DNA of 64,000 nt from the NCBI GenBank assembly GCA_004431415.1, contig QPMI01000111.1:48018-112017 (forward strand). Direction: 5' to 3'. Both the position numbers and the translations under genes were made by a program. The first letter of the stretch is position 1; every line of letters starts with the position of its first letter. The notes beneath the pieces were generated by a model. The model was not told the origin of the DNA, searched no databases, and worked only from the letters and a program-made list of their open reading frames with translations. Source of the stretch: Cyanophora paradoxa. Its lineage: Eukaryota; Glaucocystophyceae; Cyanophorales; Cyanophoraceae. Of the stretch, positions 23,239 to 32,994 are shown piece after piece.

Positions 23239-25801
23239 CGGTCCGTTCCCTCGTCGACGACCGGTCCGATCCCCACCGGGGGTACCGTCATGGAACTGGG
23301 TTAACCGGGTGAGCCCGGCTAGGCCTGCTGCAGGCTAGCAACCTGGAACAGGGCTACGTGCATGCACGGCGGCAGCCGCGCGGCGAAGTCGCAGGCCCAC
23401 TAGCTAGGAGCGCTGCGAGATGCAGAGCCGCGCGCTCAGCACTAGCTAGCTACAGCTGCGCCTTCGCCTAGCGCCCCGGCGGCGGCAAGCCCGCGCATGC
23501 GGCCGACACGCGAGGGCGGCACGCGTCCAGCGAGCGGCACTGTCGTCGGAGATCTCCGGAGCTCTCGTAGCTAGTGTCTCCGCGGCCGCCCACGCACCTG
23601 CGCCGCGACCGGCCTCGGGAGAAGTCGAACGCCGAGCGCCAGGTGCGGACCAGCCCGCCGCCTGTCGCGCAGAAGCTCTTTCTGAGATGCACGGACTCCG
23701 ACGAGAACGCTCACGGCCCGCACAGGCAGCCGGGGCGCCCGCGGGTCGAACACCGCCGCGCATTCTCGGTCCCGCGGCCGCGCCCGTGCGTCCTCGCCCG
23801 AGTCGCTGCGCGCCGCCTGGATCTATGCCCTGAGTGCTCACGAAAACGCCGCTCAGGATCAGATCTTCCGCCGGGCAGCCCTCGGCGCCGCCGGCCCCGC
23901 CTCTCTGGATGCGGCCGCCCAGGGCGCGGTCTCGCCGGCGGGCGGCTCCGTGGCGCGCGGCGTGCGCTCCTTGAGTGCGGCTATCCGGGCGCGGAGCGCG
24001 GCGCCCGGCGCCGCGGTTCCAGCGGAGCGCGGCGGCAGCAACTGGTTAGGGGGGGCCTTGGGATCAGCAGGAGCTCGTAGGCCCTTTCCGCCTGGCGCGC
24101 GTCGATAGGCGTAGATGTCGTGTAGAGTGTGTACTATTTGATATTCGAACAGAGAGTCGCCGATTCAGCCGCGCTCGGGATCTGCCTCGATTTGATCCAG
24201 TGGGGGATCCCCGCCTGCATTACCACGGCCCGCGAGGCCTCGTTTAAGCCTTGCATCTTGTGAATTATAATATGGATGGTTTTTGGACCGGAGCTCATCA
24301 TGTGTAGAGCCCTGGAACCACTCCTGTATCTCATCATACGGAACCTGCTGGCTGGATTAGTGCTTGCGGTCGACAGGGCGCGAATCACTAACTAGCAACT
24401 TCATATTCGGAAAGAGCAGCTTCAATATACCCTGTATACAAATTTTCAGCTTTATAACTTGTTCCGGGAACGCGCCTTGCTTCGTGGCATTTGCAATCAT
24501 GATGATCAAACTCGTGAACTCATGATGCTGTTTTGAGTTTATGGGCAGAGTTTCTCATTCCCGGAACGTGCTCTGAAGCTATAAATTGGTACATAGACTA
24601 ATTGAAGGGTGCTCTTTCCGAATATGAAGTTCTCAGTGGGTGATTCGCGCCGTGTCAATCAGAAAAAACATGATCATGCAATTCAGGCCTCAGCCAGCAG
24701 ATCCTGTAATGCAGGAGCGGTTCCAATGCTCTGCTGCCTGCGAGCTCCGGTATATAAGTTATTTGGATCAATATCTATACGGAACCAAGCTTAAAGGAAG
24801 TGCTCGCGGGCCGTGGTAATGCAGGTGCAGTGTCCCGGCTGGATCAAATCGAGGCAGATCCCGAGCGCGGCTGGATCGGCGACTCTCTGTTCGAATATCA
24901 AATAGTACACACTCTACACGACATCTACGCCTACCGACGCGCGCCAGGCGGAAAGGGCCTACGAGCTCCTGCTGATCCCAAGGCCCCCCCTAACCAGTTG
25001 CTGCCGCCGCGCTCCGCTGGAACCGCGGCGCCGGGCGCCGCGCTCCGCGCCCGGATAGCCGCACTCAAGGAGCGCACGCCGCGCGCCACGGAGCCGCCCG
25101 CCGGCGAGACCGCGCCCTGGGCGGCCGCATCCAGAGAGGCGGGGCCGGCGGCGCCGAGGGCTGCCCGGCGGAAGATCTGATCCTGAGCGGCGTTTTCGTG
25201 AGCACTCAGGGCATAGATCCAGGCGGCGCGCAGCGACTCGGGCGAGGACGCACGGGCGCGGCCGCGGGACCGAGAATGCGCGGCGGTGTTCGACCCGCGG
25301 GCGCCCCGGCTGCCTGCGCGGGCCGTGAGCGTTCTCGTCGGAGTCCGTGCATCTCAGAAAGAGCTTCTGCGCGACAGGCGGCGGGCTGGTCCGCACCTGG
25401 CGCTCGGCGTTCGACTTCTCCCGAGGCCGGTCGCGGCGCAGGTGCGTGGGCGGCCGCGGAGACACTAGCTACGAGAGCTCCGGAGATCTCCGACGACAGT
25501 GCCGCTCGCTGGACGCGTGCCGCCCTCGCGTGTCGGCCGCATGCGCGGGCTTGCCGCCGCCGGGGCGCTAGGCGAAGGCGCAGCTGTAGCTAGCTAGTGC
25601 TGAGCGCGCGGCTCTGCATCTCGCAGCGCTCCTAGCTAGTGGGCCTGCGACTTCGCCGCGCGGCTGCCGCCGTGCATGCACGTAGCCCTGTTCCGGGTTG
25701 CTAGCCTGCAGCAGGCCTAGCCGGGCTCACCCGGTTAACCCGGTTCCATGACGGTACCCCCGGTGGGGATCGGACCGGTCGTCGACGAGGGAACGGACCG
25801 G
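23239..25801. repeat. 2.56-kb palindrome with near-identical outer arms
   Basis: The left arm, 23239 to about 24180, is the reverse complement of about 24860-25801, with only occasional single-base changes (for example TGA versus TGG in one frame near 24165/24874). Further in, the arms remain alignable but are clearly diverged (shared aacttcatattcggaaagag at about 24400 and 24617). The centre lies near 24500-24530. Identical open frames of 131 and 168 codons therefore appear on opposite strands in each arm. The pattern fits a transposon with long inverted termini or an inverted duplication homogenised by gene conversion. No transposase is recognisable in the centre. Confidence 0.9.
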
Positions 25802-26815
25802 ACCCTACGCCATCGACAACAGCGAGATCCTTCTCAATGGCCTTCAAGCTCGATATCAAGTCCGATAGCGAGCCTTCACGTAGCACTAGGGCGAGCCTGT
25901 CTCAATAGCGAAATTGGACTTGGGAATGCAATGATATATACGTACTATAGTACTACGTATACGTATACACTAGTACTGGCCGGATATGGTACACTTAGGG
26001 GCGCTCTTTGAACGAACACTGTTTGAATGAACATGAACGAACAGCCTTTTTACTGAACTGAACGAACGTGAACAAAGAAACCGCTGTTCATGAACACCGA
26101 CTTCTTCGGCAGGGGGGCCCCCGAAGCCCCGGTTTCGGGCCACTTTCGGGCAAGTTTCGGCACGGAAACCGTCAGAAACCACCGGAAAGAGGTAATTCGC
26201 CCTCTGATTAATCCGTTTTAGCAACTTCTATGGCTTTTTCCTTTTATCACGCGAAGCGCGAGAAGCTCTCGGGGGCGGGATGGGGGAGGAATGCCGTCAG
26301 GAGGAATTCCTGAAAATAGGGCGGGGAGCTGTGACTGGAGTGCCGTCAGGAGGAATTCCTTTTTTTTTGAGTAGCGGTAATCTAATTCAAAGCACAGTCC
26401 ACAGAGCATGATCTAGTCTAAGAAACTATACTACGATAGAGGTGTAGTGTAGTAGCGAACGCTAGCTAGCTTGGTGGAGGTGTTGAATGTAGAAGGTCCC
26501 CCGTGGTTGTTACGCCGTCCACTGCCGACCGCCTGCCGGATTCCTAGGGCGTGAAGCCGGACCTGGTTCTGCATCTCGCAGGGTCCTCCTCCTAGCAGGG
26601 GCCTTACTCCTTGGTGGAGGTGTAGGGCCTCCTTTTGTGGCATCCCGAGGGCTGTCCACTAAGGATTGGTCTTGGCCGTGGTTGGGGGCGCACGTAGCTC
26701 GTCTCCGACACTGGGTGCACTGAGCATATAGCGCAGGCGTCGGCCGGAGAGTACTACGGTTTTAATGTCTGGAACTTATTTATTAGACTCTAGGTCTCAT
26801 AGTGACTATGGATGC
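25802..26815. other. No supported gene
   Basis: AT-balanced DNA with a GAATGAAC/GAACGAAC simple-repeat patch near 26010-26090. A duplicated block containing gtcaggaggaattcct occurs near 26296 and 26345. The segment from about 26480 may be the 3' untranslated tail of the retroelement remnant that follows. Confidence 0.4.
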
Positions 26816-27523
26816 TTATAGTGACAGGTTCAGACCGAATGGGGCAACTCCCCCAATGTGGTATTGGATCAAGGCTTCTTGTATGAGTATCTGGTCCTGC
26901 GCGTTTTCCGGGCAGATTATGCCGGGTTCGCGGTTATCACGGTATGTGCGGAGCTTATGGAGGCGGGCATGACACCAGCACTGCTGGCACCAACCTCTCA
27001 GTTGGTCAGCATGTGTATCTCGCCATTCGGGCGCGTTCTGGAGTCGTCGTTGGGGTCCAGCCGATATGGCTGGCCCGTTCTCGGCTGTCTCTTCATCCCC
27101 ATCTGCTTGGGGCGAGGGCTGTTCCGCTGCAAAGTGCTGGGTCAGTGGACGCATTCGAACTTTACGTCTTGCGCGTATGCGGGGCTTGCGGGCTTCGTAC
27201 GCTTTAGCTTCTTCTGCATTAAGACCGTAGAAGTCCGCCTCGCTGATAGCCGCTTGCGCGCGTTGCACTGGGCGCGCTGCAGCCGGTTGGGGGCCCTGGC
27301 CAGCGGTGGCGGGCTGCTGCTGCTGCTCGCTACGCTTATCGACCTTCATGCGCTGGGTAATCCCGTGTGTTTTCTCCCACTTGAGCATGTCGTCGCAGCG
27401 CTTCTTCCATATCGCGCGTAGCGCTTGCTGGATCTTGTCTACGATGTCCGTCGGCGTTTGCCGCGCCTTACGCTTCGGCACGCCCAAGAGCTCGAGTGCC
27501 TTGTCGAAGCCAGAGGGAAGCAC
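26816..27523 (-). pseudogene. LINE C-terminal remnant
   Basis: A 235-residue frame with a basic, glutamine-rich middle. Its beginning, QALRAIWKKRCDDMLKWEKT, resembles the helical segment that closes many non-LTR retrotransposon proteins after the zinc knuckle. No reverse transcriptase or RNase H core is attached, so this looks like a strongly 5'-truncated copy. It is not an obvious match to the C-terminal region of the LINE at 30325-36690, so a different subfamily is likely. Assignment rests on resemblance only. Confidence 0.4.
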
Positions 27524-28202
27524 GAGGTGCAGTAGCGCGCTGGGGGTGTGTCGGGACTAACTGGGTATACTCTCCCCCCACTCCTAAGGACTTTGTTCAA
27601 TTCCCGGTGTGGTGTGTTATTCTTCGAGCTCGGCGCACGGGCAGCCGCGGGGTCACCGCCAAAACTCGAGCCGGGGCAAGACACAGGTCAGAGTGTGAGA
27701 GATAGGCCCGGAGTCAAAACTCAGAGTGTGCCTGCCGACCTTGCACATTGATAACACTGGCATACCAGCCGCGGACAACGCAGGCTAGAAGCGGCGGTGC
27801 TACCTACGGGGGCGAGAAGCCGCGGACGACGCAGGCAGGGCCCTCTGAAGGGGGGCGCGCAACTTCCCCCTGGGGTTCCTACAAACTACGATGGGGCAGA
27901 GGAGGGGCCTGCCGCGTCGGGGCCTGCAGGCGACGACGGAGGAGCTAGGCCGAGGGAGGAAGCGACGCCAGGGGCAAGCTCGGCGTCATCCACGTCAATG
28001 ATGACTTCAGGTGAACCTGCATCATCGATAGCAGCATCGATAGGGGCGCCGGCGCCGGCCGCCACCGGGGCATGCGCAGCAGCCGCATGCACAGCCGCAG
28101 CCGGCGCCGGAGAGCGGGGCGGTCCGAGCGGGGCGAGCCGCACGGGCTTCATCCTCCGCCCCGCGTCCACGCCGGAGAAGAAGCGCAGCGCGATGTTCCT
28201 GC
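27524..28202. other. Unassigned stretch upstream of the tandem array
   Basis: A minus-strand frame at 27886-28170 (94 codons, alanine/proline-rich with an acidic patch IIDVDDAEL) has no recognisable family. It could be a low-complexity leader of the retroelement remnant at 26816-27523 or non-coding. Confidence 0.3.
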
Positions 28203-28760
28203 GGGAAGAATTAGAGTTGCGATTACGATCGGAATTACGACCGCAATTACGATGGGAATCTAGGGGCTAAGTGTCGTGGGCCAATAAGTGGGCTACGATT
28301 ACGATCGTGGGCTATAGCGTGGGCTACGATTACGATCGTGGGCTATAGCTAAGTGGGCCACGATTACGATCGTGGGCTATAGCTAAGAGGCCTACGATTA
28401 CGATCGTGGGCTAAGTGGGCCACGATTACGATCGTGGGCTATAGCGAAGAGGCCTACGATTACGATCGTGGGCGTGGGCCACGATTACGATCGTGGGCTA
28501 TAGCTAAGAGGCCTACGATTACGATCAGAATTACGATCGTAATTTAGGTTTCTGGGGCGCTAGGGGGGCTACGATTAGCTACAGCTAGCCACTAGCCCAG
28601 CTATAGGCCTTGGCTAGAGCTACGATTACGACCCAGAATTACGACCCAGAATTACGACCGTCGGAATTACGACCGCAATTACGATGGGAATCTAGGGCGC
28701 TAAGGGGGCTACGACTACGACCAGAACTAGAGCTACGGTCGGAATTACGATCGGCGGTTC
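28203..28760. repeat. Tandem array of ATTACGATCGTGGGC units
   Basis: A core tacgattacgatcgtgggc repeats about eight times between 28290 and 28530. Linkers alternate between tatagctaagtgggcca and tatagctaagaggcc, giving a period near 35-45 bases. Variants reading gaattacgacc recur on both sides (28203-28260 and 28617-28760). The array lies immediately 3' of the Fanzor remnant, whose frame runs into the right-hand variants. Confidence 0.85.
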
Positions 28761-29455
28761 GGGTTCGGGGGCTAAGAAGCCACGCGTCACGCTATCACGA
28801 TAAAAAGAGCTGGTGTACTGCACGGACCGGGCGGCGTTGAAGTCCCTGTCCATCTTGGCGCCGCAGCGGGGGCAGTCGAAGGTCTCGCTCGCGCCGATGT
28901 CCGAGTGGATGTACGTGCAGCGCCCGCACGTCTTGGTGGTGTAGTGCTCCAGCACGAGGAGGACCGTGCACTCCGGGCGGTGCAGGGCGGCCTGCTGCAG
29001 GATGCAGCGGAACCTGCGCAGTGGATCACGACCAGGACGGGACGGACGGACGGACGCCTTCGAACGGCGGGCGGCAGCGGGCAGCACTCACTCGTAGTGG
29101 CGGCAGGAGAGAAGCTGCCGCGCGCCGGACGGCCCGAGGACGCGCCCCTTGCGCCGGACCTAGAGACAGAAGCATCAGAGAGGGCGGCGGCAGGCCCACC
29201 GGGAGGACAGCGGACCATCTCGCTCGTGCGGAACTCCGGGATGAAGATGTAGTCGAAGTTCTCCACGAGGAAACTGAAGCGGAAACGGGGGACGGTCGCA
29301 GCGAATTTTGAGGCCCACAGAGCCGCCCGCACCGGGCGATGAGGCGGAGGGTCTCCGTGCCCACGTTGCGCTCGTGCTCGTAGCCCCGGAGCACCTTCTT
29401 CCGGAGCCGGTGCAGGGTACGGGAGGGCGCTGACCTGGGGCGATCCATCAGGCGT
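28692..29455 (-). pseudogene. Fanzor1-type nuclease (eukaryotic TnpB), 5'-truncated
   Basis: Four exons join in frame. One ends ERNVGTETLRLIAR (intron 29274-29332). The next reads FLVENFDYIFIPEFRTSEM (intron 29160-29215). The next reads VRRKGRVLGPSGARQLLSC and on (intron 29014-29091). The last carries VLEHYTTKTCGRC, the RuvC-II Glu and first half of a zinc ribbon, then FDCPRCGAKMDRDFNAAR, the second half and the RuvC-III Asp. This order is diagnostic of the Fanzor/TnpB RNA-guided nuclease family, and the FLxxNFD/IPEF block is Fanzor1-like. The N-terminal wedge/REC region and RuvC-I Asp were not found up to 30276, so a functional nuclease is unlikely. GT-AG introns show host-style splicing. 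Confidence 0.75.
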
Positions 29456-29937
29456 AGGGGTGCCTCGAGCACTTGGAACCGCGTTCAGTGTGCTCGAGTT
29501 CACGTTCGGGCGGTGCGTAGAGCGCGCGCCGCCCCGCCGGAGCGCGCGCGCGGCACCAGCAGCTCAATTCAAATCGCAGGGCGTCCGACGGCGTGCGCGG
29601 ACGAACGGCGTTTAGCGTCGGTCAGTATGCCCTACAAGATGTTGTTTACGGGCCGATAAGGCGGTTGCCCGCAGTGCCCGCAGCATGGATTACCGCCGGT
29701 CCTGGAGCCCAGGGCCGGAGGAGGGCTGGGAGGAATCGCCGCCTGTATACGCATCGGACTTCAGCTATGAAAGGTCATGATCCCGCGTGTATCTACGAGG
29801 GCTCCGAGGCTGAGCCCCAACTCGTGCAGAGCTGTCACAGGGCGACGAAAGCGAACAGCCCCCAATCGAGCACAAGCCTCCTCTCGAGCAGAGGCTGTTC
29901 CAGAGGAGGACTCTGACGGCGACCCGCCCCCACTTGT

Positions 29938-30276
29938 TCAGCTCAGAAAAGATGCGTTAAAGAGAAACGAACCGCCTAGAACGACCTCGTAATCGAAGAC
30001 CGGAGAATCCAGGTCGTCCGGCGCACACATCACTTCGAACCGCTCGGGCTTACGGCAGTCCGCCGAAAATCGATCAATCTCCAATTCGTCCCTGTACTCG
30101 ATGAACTCAACGATGGGCCGGCCGCCCAGCCAGTCCAGAAACGCGCCCCTAACCGCCTCCGTCCAGGAACGCTGGAGATCCGACCGCAAGAGAAGGACGC
30201 GCTGGTTGCGCGTACCGACGAAGAACTGAATTGGACGGATTTCCGCGGCGGCAGGCGCCGCCCCCGTGCCCTGCAT
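29938..30276 (-). CDS. Unassigned 112-residue protein
   Basis: An unbroken frame starting with an ATG at 30276. Its composition is protein-like and not repetitive (segments RPIQFFVGTRNQRVLLL and FLDWLGGRPIVEFIEYRDEL). No family was recognised. It lies about 50 bases downstream of the last reading frame of the LINE, on the same strand. It may be a short third product, part of a 3' transduced segment, or an exon of a host gene interrupted by the LINE. Confidence 0.4.
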   Translation of the reverse strand: MQGTGAAPAAAEIRPIQFFVGTRNQRVLLLRSDLQRSWTEAVRGAFLDWLGGRPIVEFIEYRDELEIDRFSADCRKPERFEVMCAPDDLDSPVFDYEVVLGGSFLFNASFLS

Positions 30277-30324
30277 AACGCACGCAACAACTTTGCCCGC
30301 CTCTTTTCAAACTTGACTCGGGAG

Positions 30325-32994
30325 CTAGGGTAGAGAATAACCAGTTGGTGCCGACATAGGGGGGTACGTGCGCAGTTCTGTAAGGAGCGCTCGTAGCGGC
30401 TGCCAGCGCTCGTCGGGCATGGGCTGCGTGCGCCCGTACTTGTCAGTGCATACCGCGTGCATAGGGAAGGCCAGGTGCGCTGGTTCGCCTGCCTTCCTCG
30501 TCGTGTCTGTCACCTCAAGGAAGGGAAAGAGGTGCATAATGAATGTTACATAACAGCTGCCGAACTTACGCGTCTCTAGGAGCTTACGTACGTGCTCGAC
30601 GAGCGCAAGCTGCAGTTCCATCATCTCGAACGAGGTTTGGGCACATGTGAAGACGTGTGCGTGATCCTCGACTGGTCCCTGCCATGTTAGTGTTGGTTTT
30701 CCGTCGCGGAATTCTGTTTGATGCCTGCCGCAGCGGGGGCAGGCTGCCCGCGGGTTGACCGACGCGTACAGTTGTGGTGCGTCCCTCACGCGGCGCTTCA
30801 TCGTGGGGAGCATATTCGTGACGATCTGTATGATAGTTTTGCGCAGGCCTGACATCGCCTCATTTGAGCGGCGTGCGCGCCCGCGGCCCAGTAATGTGAG
30901 TAGTTCAAACATCGGCCGGAAGTCTGATAATGGGTGGCGGACCGCTTCTCCTGCCGAGGGAAGTGCGCGCCACGCAATGAAGCTTTGCAGGTGCACTATA
31001 GCTCTGGCGAACGCTGTTGGGTCGCCTTCTACTCGCAGTGCTCTCATCTGGTATGGCCCCCAGCGCCATGCGGCGAATTGGTCGTAGCTGGTTCCCGGTG
31101 GGTCCCGTTGGACCATAAACAGTTCTACCAAGAATCCTCCTGGCAGGAACATCGGTGCTGGAAGGTAGCCTTGCCCTTCCTCTCGTGCCTTGTTTGCATA
31201 TTTGTCCACTAGGTCATTGAATGGATCATACTTCACGTTCAGGATTTTCTCTCCCTCGTCTTCCCGTGTTACCCTGGTAGGGCGCGATTTGATCGTGGTC
31301 GCTGGGACTGAAACTGTTTTGTTGGGCGCAGTCTTCGGAGGTGCTGGTTTGGTCGGGGCTGGTCCGAGTTGGACTCCTGGGCCATTGTAGATGATCTGAC
31401 ATGCCTTCACTGCAGGTGGTGTGTCCTTGTCCACAAGATATCGCTGGAGTGTCCAATTGAATTGCGCATTGTAGGAGTGGAACGTGATCATCGTGGGGTG
31501 GGGGAACTCTCCAAAGTAGGTTCCTGTCATTGAGACCGATGTTTTAGGTACTCTGATATAATCCCACAGGATGTAGTATCCGTCGAATTCCAGGCGAGTA
31601 AATGGGATGCGTGCGTATCCCGGGTGGGGCCCCTTGCCCCGCCAACGGGGATTCGCCGTTTCGTAATCTACTACCATGTCGGCTCGGAGACTGGTCGGGA
31701 ATTCCCGCAGGGGATCCAAGATGATGCGGTAGCCTTTTTCTTCTATATATGCTCTCGAATATTGTGCTTCTAGTAGGATTTTCTCCCACATGGTACTCAT
31801 GATGTATCGCACTCCGTTGGGTAGGTCCAGGAGCCTATCGATTGAGACCCACGCTCCGAAGGATGTGAGGTCATCCAGTGAGTTATCATTGTCGGTGGGG
31901 TTAAATGAGTGGCAGCTGACATCCGGGGTCTGGGGAACAGGAGGCGTGACCGCGTCTGGTTGGATACTTGGTGGGGAATCTGGATATTGGAGCCAGTTGT
32001 GCGGGGTCCATCTTTGGTATATGCAATGCGGTTTAGGGATCCAGCGTCTTTGATGTGCGGATACCCATTGTGCTTGCAGTGATAAGCCCTTGAGTGTGGG
32101 GTGTTTCTGCTGGATGGCTTGTTGTACGGTGCGAAGTGATTGCCAGACTCGCACTTCTGCCGCGTACGGGTTCTGCAGTTGCTTCCTGGTGGTGGGTCGG
32201 CGCCCGCCAAGGCTTGCCAGCAGGTTAGCCGTCAGCAGGGAGTCGGTGTAAGCCCTTTTGTGTGTTCCGTTAAGACTGTCTACAAACATCACGCTCAAGA
32301 TCTCGCCTTTGTTGTTCTCTTGTCGTCCGTATAGGACTGTGTGTAAGTCCTCCCTTGCCTGTGCCTCACTCTCTTGTCGCGTCAGGCTGGCCAGTGGTTG
32401 GCCTCGGTTCAACGCTAATTCCTCGCCTGCATCGGTCAGTTTGATTGCTGAGATCCCTGTGACATTCGGAAAGCTCAGTCGCTCGGTGAACCGTGGGAGG
32501 CTAATGCAGGTCGATTTCGTGCTTGCGTCTGTGTAATATGCGTTGCCGCTTCCGGCCTGGAGTTGGAGCATGTCTGAGTCCGTTAATAGATCTTTGTTGT
32601 ACGTCTCGGTCAGTCTTTTAAATGCTGCTTCGAGGAATAGTATGATCTTGAACGATGACACAGATCTATCCGCAAGGTCAACGTCAGCCAGCCAGTCGGC
32701 CATCTGCAGTTGGAGTTGGTACCGTCCCGCAGGAGGAGCTTCCTCTTGCTGGGGCTGGCCTGCGGGGATCGAGGCATCCCGGCTTTCCTTCTTAAATTCT
32801 TCATGGAGGTACTGGGCTTCTTGTTTGAAGGTCTCCATATCGTCTTCTGTCATACACAGGATCTGAACTTGTTTATTCTTGTTCTTAGTTTCGATACGGT
32901 CTGGATCGTTGATCAGCATCTGCTTCCTCCGTCGTCTGCCGGGGATTGTTGGTGGGGTCCACCCTGCTGGTTTGATCACTTTGATTATCTGAAC
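30325..32994 (-). CDS. LINE RNase H and zinc-knuckle region
   Basis: In the same frame as the reverse transcriptase, separated from it only by one TAA at 32995-32997. No ATG opens this part. RNase H type I signatures are YYTDASTKS (first Asp), YTDSLLTANLLASL (Asp) and WVSAHQRR (late His). RNase H removes RNA from RNA:DNA hybrids during retrotransposition. Near the C terminus CPRCGRHQTEF, then HAHVFTC, forms a CCHC knuckle as in LINE tails. The middle of the protein is unassigned. The single stop could be a disabling mutation or a readthrough site. Confidence 0.8.
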   Translation of the reverse strand, partial: VQIIKVIKPAGWTPPTIPGRRRRKQMLINDPDRIETKNKNKQVQILCMTEDDMETFKQEAQYLHEEFKKESRDASIPAGQPQQEEAPPAGRYQLQLQMADWLADVDLADRSVSSFKIILFLEAAFKRLTETYNKDLLTDSDMLQLQAGSGNAYYTDASTKSTCISLPRFTERLSFPNVTGISAIKLTDAGEELALNRGQPLASLTRQESEAQAREDLHTVLYGRQENNKGEILSVMFVDSLNGTHKRAYTDSLLTANLLASLGGRRPTTRKQLQNPYAAEVRVWQSLRTVQQAIQQKHPTLKGLSLQAQWVSAHQRRWIPKPHCIYQRWTPHNWLQYPDSPPSIQPDAVTPPVPQTPDVSCHSFNPTDNDNSLDDLTSFGAWVSIDRLLDLPNGVRYIMSTMWEKILLEAQYSRAYIEEKGYRIILDPLREFPTSLRADMVVDYETANPRWRGKGPHPGYARIPFTRLEFDGYYILWDYIRVPKTSVSMTGTYFGEFPHPTMITFHSYNAQFNWTLQRYLVDKDTPPAVKACQIIYNGPGVQLGPAPTKPAPPKTAPNKTVSVPATTIKSRPTRVTREDEGEKILNVKYDPFNDLVDKYANKAREEGQGYLPAPMFLPGGFLVELFMVQRDPPGTSYDQFAAWRWGPYQMRALRVEGDPTAFARAIVHLQSFIAWRALPSAGEAVRHPLSDFRPMFELLTLLGRGRARRSNEAMSGLRKTIIQIVTNMLPTMKRRVRDAPQLYASVNPRAACPRCGRHQTEFRDGKPTLTWQGPVEDHAHVFTCAQTSFEMMELQLALVEHVRKLLETRKFGSCYVTFIMHLFPFLEVTDTTRKAGEPAHLAFPMHAVCTDKYGRTQPMPDERWQPLRALLTELRTYPPMSAPTGYSLP

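Noticed and set aside
23446-25593. Pairs of identical 131- and 168-codon frames on opposite strands
   Set aside because: They are mirror copies created by the palindrome, with low-complexity composition; no evidence of a gene.
28290-28530. CRISPR-like array
   Set aside because: Units are contiguous with variable short linkers and no unique spacers; it is a tandem minisatellite in a eukaryotic context.
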